DNA from: Paenibacillus cymbidii
Lineage (GTDB): Bacteria; Bacillota; Bacilli; Paenibacillales; NBRC-103111
NCBI RefSeq assembly: GCF_004764705.1
Contig: NZ_SHLX01000004.1
Span: forward strand, 1-64,000
Length of the DNA stretch: 64,000 bases
Reading direction: 5' to 3'
In this document: positions 34,909-43,108 of the stretch, piece after piece
How the letters are laid out: each line of letters opens with the position of its first letter
How positions within the stretch are numbered: position 1 is the stretch's first letter
Notes under the pieces: model-generated
Told to the model about the DNA's origin: nothing
The model's database searches: none
What the model saw: only the letters and a program-made list of their open reading frames with translations
Position numbers and translations under genes: made by a program

Positions 34909-35541
34909 ATGAAGCACTCGCTTCAGAAAAAAGATTTGATTTGGATTTTTGAAGAAATCAGCAGAATCATGGATGAAAATAAAGATTATTTGTGCAAGCT
35001 TGACGGGGCGTTAGGGGATGGCGATATCGGATTGACGATGTCCAAGGGATTTAGGGCTATCGTCTCCAACCTGCCTAACCTGGCCGATGAGGATATCGGC
35101 GGAATTTTGATACAGAGCGCGCTTCTTATGGGAGAGACGGTCGCTTCAACCATGGGAACACTTGTCTCAAGCGCATTGCTTCGTGCGGGAAAAGCACTGG
35201 CGGGAAAGAACGAGCTAAGCAAAGAGGACTCGATTGTTTTGTTTGAGGCCATGATTAAGGGAATTAGCGATAGAGGCAAAGCCAAGGTCGGAGAGAAAAC
35301 GATCCTAGACTCCCTCGTGCCTGCCGCCCATGCCATGGCTCTTGCACACTGCCAACAAGGCTCGTTACAAGAAATGATGAACAGAGCTCTCGAAGCTGCT
35401 GACAATGGTGTGAAAGAGACGATTTCCATGCAGTCCAAACACGGAAGAGCCGGGAGGTATCTTGAGCGATCAATTGGATTGCAAGATCCTGGAGCAACTG
35501 TCGGAGCACTTCTGATAAAAGGGTTTGTCCGTTTGTTCTGA
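34909..35541 (+). CDS. Dihydroxyacetone kinase subunit DhaL-like
   Basis: A 210-residue DhaL-type nucleotide-binding subunit. The three Asp residues that hold the Mg-nucleotide are in the segment LDGALGDGDIGLTM, where the common GD(A/G)DHG has Ile in place of His. The MGTLVSSALLRAG and GRAGRYLERSIGLQDPGA segments are also typical. The ATG at 34909 is preferred to GTG 34900 because GGGAAGGTG then serves as ribosome site. It partners the preceding DhaK. It is the last gene of the sulfatase run. Confidence 0.88.
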   Translation: MKHSLQKKDLIWIFEEISRIMDENKDYLCKLDGALGDGDIGLTMSKGFRAIVSNLPNLADEDIGGILIQSALLMGETVASTMGTLVSSALLRAGKALAGKNELSKEDSIVLFEAMIKGISDRGKAKVGEKTILDSLVPAAHAMALAHCQQGSLQEMMNRALEAADNGVKETISMQSKHGRAGRYLERSIGLQDPGATVGALLIKGFVRLF

Positions 35542-35855
35542 TCTTTTAATAACGAAGCAATTGTAGAATTAGCATGCCGACGGAAAAACAAGACCGACCT
35601 GAAAGGAGAAAAACGCCCGGGCTTGTAGAATTATAATGCCCGATTGGAAATTGATTGGTTGAAAAGTAGGGAGCGGTTGTTTACGATTTGCTTGACTCGA
35701 CGAGAGCCGAACCATAACGGCACCATACCTGCGAAAATGCCAGAAAAGGAGGGATGGATAATAATCGATTGATTTGAACGGCCTTTCAGCGGACATTCTC
35801 ATCGCAGGAAAAGATCCGGCAAAAGTTTCGCAAAACTTTTCAAGGAGGATTTTAA
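35542..35855 (+). other. 314-base intergenic region before the beta-helix gene
   Basis: No gene is seen. It holds two short direct copies of TTGTAGAATTA(N)2ATGCC (35561 and 35624), a TATAAT at 35632-35637 without a matching -35 box, and a TTGACT at 35692 without a good -10. CAAGGAGG just before 35856 is the ribosome site of the next gene. The promoter of that gene is probably here but I cannot place it. Confidence 0.5.
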
Positions 35856-38800
35856 ATGGCAAACAAAAAGAGACCGAATCTTCGATTTATACTTCTTGTT
35901 GCCGTATTGATGTCGCTTGTTTTTCCCGGTTCCATGATTTCGGCCTATACGCATTCGCCTGTGACGATTACAAGTCCTGCATCGCCTATCAAGGTAACGG
36001 TGAACGGCAAATTCGTGAAATCGATTGTACCGCCCAAGTTTATCGACGGTAAAATATGGGTTTCTGCCGAGGCGATGGCTCATTATCTATATGCGGTATA
36101 TTATGAATCGATCGATCACACCCAATTTGTTTTAAAGAACGATTATTATGAAATGACAGCCACATACGGAAGCAACCAAGTAACCGTTACGGGTGGAACG
36201 TACAGCACCATTACTACCGAAATGCCTTTTAAAGACGGCGTTTTAAGTTTTATCCCCTTGGATACGATCATGTATGCGTTTGATGCCATGTACACGTGGA
36301 ACTCGGCGAGCAATACGGCAGAAGTTCTGTATAATGAAAGCCGGCATACTACCGATGAAGCCGCTATACCGACAGCCGTACCGGGTGTTGATATTACAGC
36401 CGCGGGCAAATCGAGAGACGGCTATTATAGCATTCCGTTAAGCGATCCGAACGCCGAGGTAACCGTATGGCGGAAGTCGGCGGATCCGGCAAGTTATGTC
36501 ACCCCTCTAAAACCGAGAAGTACCGGATACGCTTGGGTTGAAACGCCGAAGCCCCGTTATAATGCGACATCCGGCGCCTTTGAAGGAGGCATCAGTTATA
36601 CGGGCGGCCCCGGCAACGAAACGATTCGCGTAAGAATTCAATACTCTGACGGCATAACGCCGGATAAGTGGTTTAAAACCTCCATTTCCACCGTCGTCGG
36701 GGGCGGCAACAAAATACCCGATTACGATTATCTGTTAAGAAGCACGTTCAACAATATTAGCGTATATCTGGATTATGCTCCGCCTTTCGGTACAGGTTAC
36801 ACTTCCGAAGATTTGATTACCTATACGCTTCCGGTCGCATCTCCCAACACGATGCAAGTTCCGCTTGATCCTGCTACGGAGGTGAAATACAGGAAAGTAG
36901 GAGATGTCGCATGGCAAGATGGTCTTCCACTTGCATTTGATGCACAAAACAAAAATTTCAGAGGCTCTATCGTCGGTCTTGAGCCCGACACGAATTATGA
37001 AGTGCAAGTGAAAGTGCTGAATGATAATTACACGCGCACCTCAACCATAAAAACGTGGAAAGAAGACGTTCCGATCGCCACGACTATCCCGATCGCATCG
37101 ATCTATGAGCCGGGAAAACCGCTGTCTATTCAAGGGTTGCATGGAACGGCGAGCGGATATATCCGGATCGTCGGTGACGGAACGACCGTGGTTGAAGTCA
37201 CCGATGAATTTTGGGAAGCCGTAATGGTCGCGCAGTCTTCCTATGTGATTCTGGAAAACCTGATTATCCGCGGAGGCAAAAGAAGCGGGATATCGGTTCT
37301 CAGTTCAGCCAACAACATCCGAATTATCAATTGCGATATTTCCGGTTTCGGAAGAGAAGTAACCCAATACTTGGGCAAACAAACGATTACCGCTAATTCG
37401 GATCCGAATCTGGCTGTCGACTTGCGCGTAGGGCAGCCTTACTCTGCCAACGCTACGCCTATCAACAATGACTCCGGTATCTTTATAAGCGACGCAAGTT
37501 TTCTCGTCATTGAAAAGAACTTTATTCATAATGCAAAAACAAAATCCAATGCATGGAACGCCGGCGGCGGCAGAGGCTGGTACGAAAATGTGCCGGGGTA
37601 CCACGAGTGGGACGAAAAACATCCGTGGGGTGTAAGCGGCATGTATGCAAGAGGCGGAGTAGGCGTCGTCGTTCGATACAACGACATTGTCGGAAGCGAC
37701 GATCACCGTTTTGTCTCTCCCACTGAAACGTACGGAAATCACGATGCAGACGGCGGTATCGGGGTAGATTCCGACGTGTACGGAAACTATTTTGCGTATG
37801 CACAGGGCGACGGCTACGAATTGGAAGGCTCCAATATGAACGTAAGGTTCTACAACAACAAAATAGAAGGCGTTAATGGCGGTATCGGAATGGATACGGT
37901 TTATATCGGTCCCTTATACGTGTATCGAAATCTGATCACGAACCTGGGCGATGAATGGGGAGAGGTTACGGGCATAACCAAGCACGGAACCGATCCTACC
38001 GATTGGAGAATGGGATTGGGCGTTTACTATCTGTTTAACAATACGATGATTAGTCCGATGGGTCATATCACCCGGAAAGACTCGCAACTTTACAGACCGT
38101 ATTATTTAAACAATATCATTGAATCCCAGGATAGTCCCGTTAACGGCCAGAACGTTATTACACTGAAGCATATATACAATTATCCCGGAGTAGTTTACGA
38201 TTACGACTTGCTTAACGGAGCTTCGACCTCCACGAATAATACCAGTACCGGCGGGCCTGCGCCGATCGTTGAGCCTCACGGGATCACCGGGGTAAAAACC
38301 GGCGTAGCGATTGCACCCGACTCGAGCAAAAAGGCGACGTTCAACAATAGAGCAGAGGGCGATTACAGCCTGACGAGCAGCAGTCTCGGTTACGACGCGG
38401 GTACAACGATTCCCAACTTTGTCACCGGGGCGGTCTACTCAGGCGCGGCGCCTGATATTGGTGCGATCGAAAGCGGCAAAGATGTGATTGTTCCAACAAG
38501 GCCAACCGGTTTGCGATCGGTCGGCAGCAAGTATCAGGTCAACATTACGGGCAATGCGACGCAGACCGTCACGATCAGCACGTACGGCGTTCCGACCGGA
38601 ACCAAGTATGATTTGCGGAAGAACAACGATAATGTCTGGTTTACCGTTGTCAATGCTTCCGGAGGTACGAGCGGCACGATTACGGAAGGTGTTCCCCTAG
38701 TGCTCACCGTAACGGGCGACCCCAAAAAAATCGGAAAAAATTTCATGGGCGAACCATTCGGAAAAACCATTTCGAAAGGTCTTCATGACCTGCAGAATAC

Positions 38801-39149
38801 GGCTGCCAATGTATTGACGGGTCAACCGGCCGTAGGGAAAGGAGCCTTCCTGGTGAAACTGGAGGATGGTCTTTCGCTTCCGATTTCGGTTTATGTAACG
38901 GAAGGCAGCTATAATGCGACCTATACGCTAACTTATAAAGACCTCTTGCGGGAAGGGGATGGAGTTATCCAAACCGTGACGGTCAATGCAAACGGAACGT
39001 CGCTGGGCAGTACGGTTACGCCTCTGACGCGGTCAAGAGAAGGGTATGTATTCTTAGGTTGGTATGACGCAACGTATGCGAACAAGTATGATTTCAGCAA
39101 ACCGATCGAAAAGAATACCGTTCTTTACGCCAAATGGCAGCCGGTATAA
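35856..39149 (+). CDS. Secreted right-handed beta-helix protein with copper-amine-oxidase-like N-terminus and InlB-type repeat
   Basis: A 1097-residue exported protein. A signal peptide (FILLVAVLMSLVFPG, probable cut near SAYTHSP) precedes a copper-amine-oxidase N1-like segment (~40-165, VTVNGKFVKSIVPPKFIDGK, WVSAEAMAHYL). Fibronectin-like regions follow (~190-400), then a parallel beta-helix (~420-790) with repeated short turns and a DIGAIESG end (~870). The C-terminus is an InlB B-repeat-like domain (~1015-1097, SREGYVFLGWYDATYANKYDFSKP, KNTVLYAKW). Beta-helix proteins are often polysaccharide lyases or hydrolases, but I see no diagnostic catalytic motif. The terminal repeat suggests cell-surface or carbohydrate contact. 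Confidence 0.82.
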   Translation: MANKKRPNLRFILLVAVLMSLVFPGSMISAYTHSPVTITSPASPIKVTVNGKFVKSIVPPKFIDGKIWVSAEAMAHYLYAVYYESIDHTQFVLKNDYYEMTATYGSNQVTVTGGTYSTITTEMPFKDGVLSFIPLDTIMYAFDAMYTWNSASNTAEVLYNESRHTTDEAAIPTAVPGVDITAAGKSRDGYYSIPLSDPNAEVTVWRKSADPASYVTPLKPRSTGYAWVETPKPRYNATSGAFEGGISYTGGPGNETIRVRIQYSDGITPDKWFKTSISTVVGGGNKIPDYDYLLRSTFNNISVYLDYAPPFGTGYTSEDLITYTLPVASPNTMQVPLDPATEVKYRKVGDVAWQDGLPLAFDAQNKNFRGSIVGLEPDTNYEVQVKVLNDNYTRTSTIKTWKEDVPIATTIPIASIYEPGKPLSIQGLHGTASGYIRIVGDGTTVVEVTDEFWEAVMVAQSSYVILENLIIRGGKRSGISVLSSANNIRIINCDISGFGREVTQYLGKQTITANSDPNLAVDLRVGQPYSANATPINNDSGIFISDASFLVIEKNFIHNAKTKSNAWNAGGGRGWYENVPGYHEWDEKHPWGVSGMYARGGVGVVVRYNDIVGSDDHRFVSPTETYGNHDADGGIGVDSDVYGNYFAYAQGDGYELEGSNMNVRFYNNKIEGVNGGIGMDTVYIGPLYVYRNLITNLGDEWGEVTGITKHGTDPTDWRMGLGVYYLFNNTMISPMGHITRKDSQLYRPYYLNNIIESQDSPVNGQNVITLKHIYNYPGVVYDYDLLNGASTSTNNTSTGGPAPIVEPHGITGVKTGVAIAPDSSKKATFNNRAEGDYSLTSSSLGYDAGTTIPNFVTGAVYSGAAPDIGAIESGKDVIVPTRPTGLRSVGSKYQVNITGNATQTVTISTYGVPTGTKYDLRKNNDNVWFTVVNASGGTSGTITEGVPLVLTVTGDPKKIGKNFMGEPFGKTISKGLHDLQNTAANVLTGQPAVGKGAFLVKLEDGLSLPISVYVTEGSYNATYTLTYKDLLREGDGVIQTVTVNANGTSLGSTVTPLTRSREGYVFLGWYDATYANKYDFSKPIEKNTVLYAKWQPV

Positions 39150-39176
39150 TCGGCATGTCCGGATAATCAGCTGGAG

Positions 39177-39209
39177 AACCCTGCTCTCGCCATGAGGGCA
39201 GGGTTTTTA
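39177..39209 (+). terminator. Terminator after the beta-helix gene
   Basis: AACCCTGC (39177-39184) pairs with GCAGGGTT (39198-39205), with further pairing in the loop, and a run of T follows. Confidence 0.85.
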
Positions 39210-39243
39210 CGATCATTTCTATGTAAAGGAGTTGGATCATTTT

Positions 39244-40713
39244 ATGAACCTTCACGAGCTGTTCACGCCGTCATCCTCGCCCGAACGTTTAGGAATTCCC
39301 TCTTCGGGAATCGTTCAATTTATCGAAAGCTTGCATAGGGAACGAATCAACATGCATGGATTTTTGTTGCTGCGTCATGGGAAAATCGCCGCTGAAGGTT
39401 ACTGGGCGCCTTATTCGGCGACAAGCATGCATCGGATGTATTCCGTAAGCAAGAGCTTCGTATCTTTGGCAATAGGGATGTTGATCGATGAAGGGAGAAT
39501 CGCGCTGCAGGACCGGGCGGTTACATTCTTTAACGACAAATTGCCGGAAGTCGTCCATCCTTATTTGGCTCAAGCAACCGTACGAGACCTTCTGACGATG
39601 GCAAGTCCTCATAGCCGAACAGCTTATACTCGCCATGATCCGGATTGGGCCGCCGCTTTCTTTCACAACAAACCTTCGCATGTTCCGGGAACCGTATTTT
39701 CCTATGACACCTCGGCTACCGTGATCCTCTCCTCGATTGTGGAACGGATAAGCGGGACTCCTTTTCTGTCGTATATGCGCGAGCGGCTGCTGGACCCCAT
39801 TGGCTTCTCCCGGGATGCCTGGTGTTTGAAAACGCCGGAAGGGACTTCGTGGGGAGGATCGGGCGTTATGTGCAGCTTAAGGGATATGGCTAAACTGGCT
39901 TATGTTTGCATGAACAAAGGCCGTTATCACGATCGTCAGCTTATTTCGGAAGCGTATATTCGTGAAGCGACATCCAAGCAAATCGATAATTCTCTTTCCG
40001 GCCATAATGGATATGGTTATCAAATCTGGATCGAAAGGGATAACGGATTTTCTTTCCGGGGAATGGGGTCGCAGCTTGCTTATTGTTATCCCGATCTGGA
40101 TTTGTTATTTGCGTGTATGGCCGATACACAGGGCTCTCCTTCTGCGGAGGTTAGCCTTGTTCATGCGTTTCGCGAACATATTTATAACGCCATTCGAGAG
40201 TCCCCATTGCCTGATGATGAGGCGGCTAATACGATCCTGAACGAAAAGATGAAATCGCTGCGGATCTTGCCGCAACAAGGCAATCCCACCTCTTCCTTTG
40301 AACGGAAGGTTGATGGCAACTGGTATGCCTTTCAAGATAATCCGATGGGGAGCAAGCGGATGCGGCTTCGCTTTTTTGGGGACGAAGGCATATGGGAATA
40401 CGAGAATGCCGCGGGCGGGCACCGTTTGCGATTCGGTTTGGGGAAAACAGTTCAGGGGACGTTTCCACAAAAGAACCATCTCGGTGAAACCGTCGGAACC
40501 GTATCCGGTAAAGGTTATGATTGCTTGGCTTCGGCGGCATGGGTAGAAGAGCATAAACTGAATATGCTGGTCTACATAACGGATATTCATCTGGGCTCGC
40601 TCAAAATGACCGTTTCATTCAAGGAAAATGAAATCACGATCTTTATGACCAAAGCGGCCGAATGGTTTTTGGACGAGTATGAGGGAGTTGCAAGCGGCAG
40701 TGCCACACCCTGA
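39244..40713 (+). CDS. Serine hydrolase, class C beta-lactamase/esterase family
   Basis: A 489-residue beta-lactamase-fold hydrolase without signal peptide. The catalytic SxxK is Ser67-Val-Ser-Lys70 (MYSVSKSF). The second motif is Tyr154 in FSYDTSA, with Thr where many relatives have Asn. The third is FRGMGSQ in place of H/K-T-G. A C-terminal ~120-residue beta-rich domain follows. Family members are esterases, D-aminopeptidases or transesterases. Near polysaccharide genes a carbohydrate esterase is plausible, but sequence does not settle it. The ATG at 39244 follows AAAGGAG. The terminator upstream makes it the start of its own unit. Confidence 0.82.
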   Translation: MNLHELFTPSSSPERLGIPSSGIVQFIESLHRERINMHGFLLLRHGKIAAEGYWAPYSATSMHRMYSVSKSFVSLAIGMLIDEGRIALQDRAVTFFNDKLPEVVHPYLAQATVRDLLTMASPHSRTAYTRHDPDWAAAFFHNKPSHVPGTVFSYDTSATVILSSIVERISGTPFLSYMRERLLDPIGFSRDAWCLKTPEGTSWGGSGVMCSLRDMAKLAYVCMNKGRYHDRQLISEAYIREATSKQIDNSLSGHNGYGYQIWIERDNGFSFRGMGSQLAYCYPDLDLLFACMADTQGSPSAEVSLVHAFREHIYNAIRESPLPDDEAANTILNEKMKSLRILPQQGNPTSSFERKVDGNWYAFQDNPMGSKRMRLRFFGDEGIWEYENAAGGHRLRFGLGKTVQGTFPQKNHLGETVGTVSGKGYDCLASAAWVEEHKLNMLVYITDIHLGSLKMTVSFKENEITIFMTKAAEWFLDEYEGVASGSATP

Positions 40714-40732
40714 TCCTATCCGGTCGACCTGG

Positions 40733-41083
40733 CCTATGAGACCTTACGAAATCGGTCTGGATCAAATCGACGGCAAGTATCTCACCGCCGAATCGGGAAA
40801 GACGAACGTGCCGATCGAAGCGGTGGGGACATCCGTCGGTACGGCGCAGCAATTCGTCGTCGAGGATGCCGGAGATGGCTACATTGCTTTCCGATCGATG
40901 GCCAACCGCTAATATTTGTCCGTATCGTCCGATCCTTATTCGCCACTGCAGGCCAAATCGGATACAGTCGGCATAAGAGAAAAGTTCTGGATCACCGACG
41001 CAGGCTCCGGGGATTGCGGATTCAGGGCTCTGGTGCACGACCAAAAGCAGAATCAGAACCTGAACCTGAACCTGAACCTTTAG
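40733..41083 (+). pseudogene. Decayed fascin-like/beta-trefoil carbohydrate-binding domain with in-frame stop
   Basis: Translated from about 40733, the sequence reads IGLDQIDGKYLTAESG, then FVVEDAGDGYIAFRSMANR. A TAA stop at 40910-40912 falls where relatives have a Gly-Lys pair. The same frame continues at once with YLSVSSDPYSPLQAKSD and KFWITDAGSGDCGFRAL to a stop at 41081-41083. Both halves match a fascin-like/beta-trefoil carbohydrate-binding module. No catalytic domain, start or ribosome site precedes it, since the frame runs back into the serine hydrolase end. This is a fragment of a lost secreted enzyme. A short Asn-Leu repeat ends it. Confidence 0.7.
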
Positions 41084-41139
41084 TGCATTAATACCTTAAA
41101 TTCGTCTCAAACGGCCGATTTGGTCAGCTTAACTGCAAT

Positions 41140-41250
41140 AATACACTTAATTTCCACTTAATTACCAATATTTGTTAATTACAATATATTTAAGTGTTAT
41201 TTTGCATTTAAGTGTATTGAACTAGTCTGTAGGGCGGCATTTAAGTGCAT
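41140..41250. repeat. AT-rich patch with five TTAAGTG/CACTTAA boxes
   Basis: CACTTAA occurs at 41144 and 41155. ATTTAAGTG occurs at 41188, 41206 and 41239. AATACACTTAA (41140-41150) can pair with TTAAGTGTATT (41208-41218), giving a large imperfect hairpin. The base composition is far more AT-rich than the neighbours. It might be a protein-binding array or a remnant of inserted DNA. No gene is present. Confidence 0.65.
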
Positions 41251-41462
41251 TTCTGCTTTAAAATGACGATCAACCCGCGCAGACGCATCTAATTTCGGCC
41301 AAAAGCAGCTTCCTCTTACGCACAGCTTCCTCGCACGCACGCTTCATTCGCACTCACGCTTCACACTCGCCACCGCGGTTTTACCAGTTCCCCCATTTCT
41401 CGACTATTCACCGTCCCAAAGTCTGGTTTAGCGCAGTAAAGTATATAGGCCTCAGTAGCAAC

Positions 41463-41666
41463 AAGGCGGAAAAACCGGCTTAAACCGCTGCCGGCGTCCG
41501 GATCGGAGCCAATAAGGCGGAAAAACCGACTTAAACGGCTGCCGGCGTCCGGATCGGAACCAATAAGGCGGAAAAACCGACTTAAACCGCTGTCGGCGTC
41601 CGGATCGGAGCCAATAAGGCGGAAAAACCGGCTTAAACCGCTGTCGGCGTCCGGATCGGAGCCAAT
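41463..41666. repeat. Four tandem 51-bp repeats
   Basis: Units start with AAGGCGGAAAAACCG at 41463, 41514, 41565 and 41616, and a degenerate fifth start (AAGACGGAA) lies at 41667. The period is exactly 51 bases, with only one to three differences per unit. The reverse strand can be read as a 17-residue repeat because 51 is divisible by three, but no gene context supports translation. The stretch 40714-41866 contains only the decayed domain, the AT-rich boxes and these repeats. Confidence 0.9.
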
Positions 41667-41758
41667 AAGACGGAACATACACTATCCCGCCCACGCAGCC
41701 CGGGTGCGGTGCAGCAGCGCAATCAAAGCCAAACAAACATAACTTTGCATTAGCTTTG

Positions 41759-41773
41759 TGTACGAATGTACCT
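41759..41773. promoter_or_regulatory. TGTACRAATGTACCT element, copy 1
   Basis: TGTACGAATGTACCT, a direct repeat of TGTAC at 8-base spacing, lies about 93 bases upstream of the Gfo/Idh start. A 14/15 match lies upstream of the next gene (43032). It may be a regulator binding site. Confidence 0.35.
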
Positions 41774-41866
41774 GTCCGGGGGAACCGGGATGAGATAGGA
41801 TGGGGGAATGTTGTGGGGGAGTGGTGGCTGTGGCCGACGCTTTCGCCTGACGAAAGGATGATGAAG

Positions 41867-43015
41867 ATGAATTTGGGCGTGATCGGGTATGGATTGCGGA
41901 TCAAAGGTATGGTTCAAGCAATCATCGCAAATGAGCCCGCCTGCAGGCTGACGGCTATTGTCGATCCGCGGCAGGACGAGATCCGCAACCAATTGAACGA
42001 AAAGGAGCGGAACGCCGTCCGCTTCTATTCCACGCCGGAAGAGATGCTGGAGTCGGCGGAGCTGGACGGCGTGTTGATCGGCACCCGCTGTTCGCTGCAC
42101 ACGCAAATGGCGCTCAAGGTGCTTCCCACCGGCATCCCGTTGTTTCTGGAGAAGCCGGTGGCGACAACAATGGAGGACTTGCTGCAATTAAAGCGCGGCT
42201 GGGAAACGGCACGTTCCCCCGTACTCGTGTCTTTCCCGCTCAGCCTCAGCAAACTGGTGCTTCTGTCGAAAGAAATTGTCGATTCCGGCAAAATCGGCAC
42301 GGTTGAACACGTACAGGCAGTCAACAACGTCCCTTACGGCGGCGTTTATTTCCACGCCTGGTATCGCGACGAGAACGAAACGGGCGGCCTGTTCCTGCAG
42401 AAGGCAACCCACGATTTTGATTACATCACGTCCATCCTTCAGTTGAAACCCGTGAGCATCTGCGCCATGACCTCCAAGCAAATTTTCACAGGAACAAAAC
42501 CGGCCGGACTGAAGTGCGTCGACTGCAGCGAAAATAAAACCTGCGAAGAAAGCACGGCTTTCAGCTCTCCGCAAACCAGGCAAAACTGGGCCTATTGCTG
42601 CTTTGCCGAAGATACGGGGAACGAAGATTCCGGCAGCGCCCTGATTCGTTACGAAAGCGGCATGCATGTCAATTATTCGCAAAATTTTTTCGTCCGCAGG
42701 ACGGCGGAAGCGCGCGGAGCAAGATTCATGGGCTACAAAGGAACGCTGGCGTTCGATTTCTACACGAACCGGATTCAGGTGCATATGCACCACACCCCCA
42801 GAGTGGAAACCTACCAATTGGACCAGGAGGAAGACCACGCCGGCGGCGATGCCGCACTGGCCAAAAACTTCGTGGAGATGATCCGCGACGGGAAACCGCC
42901 GGTTCGCACGCTCGATGACGGCTTGTTGAGCGCCCTGATGTGCCTGAAGGCAAAGGAATCCTCGCTGAACGGACAGTTTTGCCAGGTGGCCTGGCAGCAG
43001 CCGGCAAGATCATAA
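41867..43015 (+). CDS. Gfo/Idh/MocA-family oxidoreductase
   Basis: A 382-residue NAD(P)-dependent sugar or inositol oxidoreductase. It has an N-terminal Rossmann loop (LGVIGYGLRIKG), the family's EKP motif with Lys96 (LEKPVATT), and a C-terminal substrate domain with the catalytic-type THDFDYI segment. It carries an unusual Cys-rich insert (CVDCSENKTCEES, plus a later Cys in YCCFAED) that could bind a metal. The ATG at 41867 lies 9 bases after AAAGG. ATGs at 41858 and 41861 overlap that site. It opens the third catabolic module. The substrate is unknown. Confidence 0.85.
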   Translation: MNLGVIGYGLRIKGMVQAIIANEPACRLTAIVDPRQDEIRNQLNEKERNAVRFYSTPEEMLESAELDGVLIGTRCSLHTQMALKVLPTGIPLFLEKPVATTMEDLLQLKRGWETARSPVLVSFPLSLSKLVLLSKEIVDSGKIGTVEHVQAVNNVPYGGVYFHAWYRDENETGGLFLQKATHDFDYITSILQLKPVSICAMTSKQIFTGTKPAGLKCVDCSENKTCEESTAFSSPQTRQNWAYCCFAEDTGNEDSGSALIRYESGMHVNYSQNFFVRRTAEARGARFMGYKGTLAFDFYTNRIQVHMHHTPRVETYQLDQEEDHAGGDAALAKNFVEMIRDGKPPVRTLDDGLLSALMCLKAKESSLNGQFCQVAWQQPARS

Positions 43016-43031
43016 CAATGAACCAATCCAC

Positions 43032-43046
43032 TGTACAAATGTACCT
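43032..43046. promoter_or_regulatory. TGTACRAATGTACCT element, copy 2
   Basis: TGTACAAATGTACCT lies 17 bases after the Gfo/Idh stop and about 63 bases before the FAD oxidoreductase start. It differs by one base from the copy at 41759. See copy 1. Confidence 0.35.
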
Positions 43047-43108
43047 TTGGCAACAGGCTTAACTGGAGTAAGCTTGCAATGAGCAATTCCAAGAGAGGGG
43101 AACGACCC

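Noticed and set aside
15731..35595. Shared 15-mer CGGAAAAACAAGACC at 15731 and 35581, both intergenic
   Set aside because: One or two chance 15-base matches are expected in a 64-kb window, and no longer similarity surrounds them.
41463..41666. CRISPR array
   Set aside because: The 51-bp units are identical throughout, with no unique spacers between short repeats.
41361..41678. Reverse-strand 105-codon frame with 17-residue repeats over the 51-bp units
   Set aside because: The 51-base period keeps any frame open. No start context or known repeat protein supports it.
40714..41866. Insertion sequence or transposase remnant
   Set aside because: No transposase-like frame, terminal inverted repeats or target-site duplication could be found.
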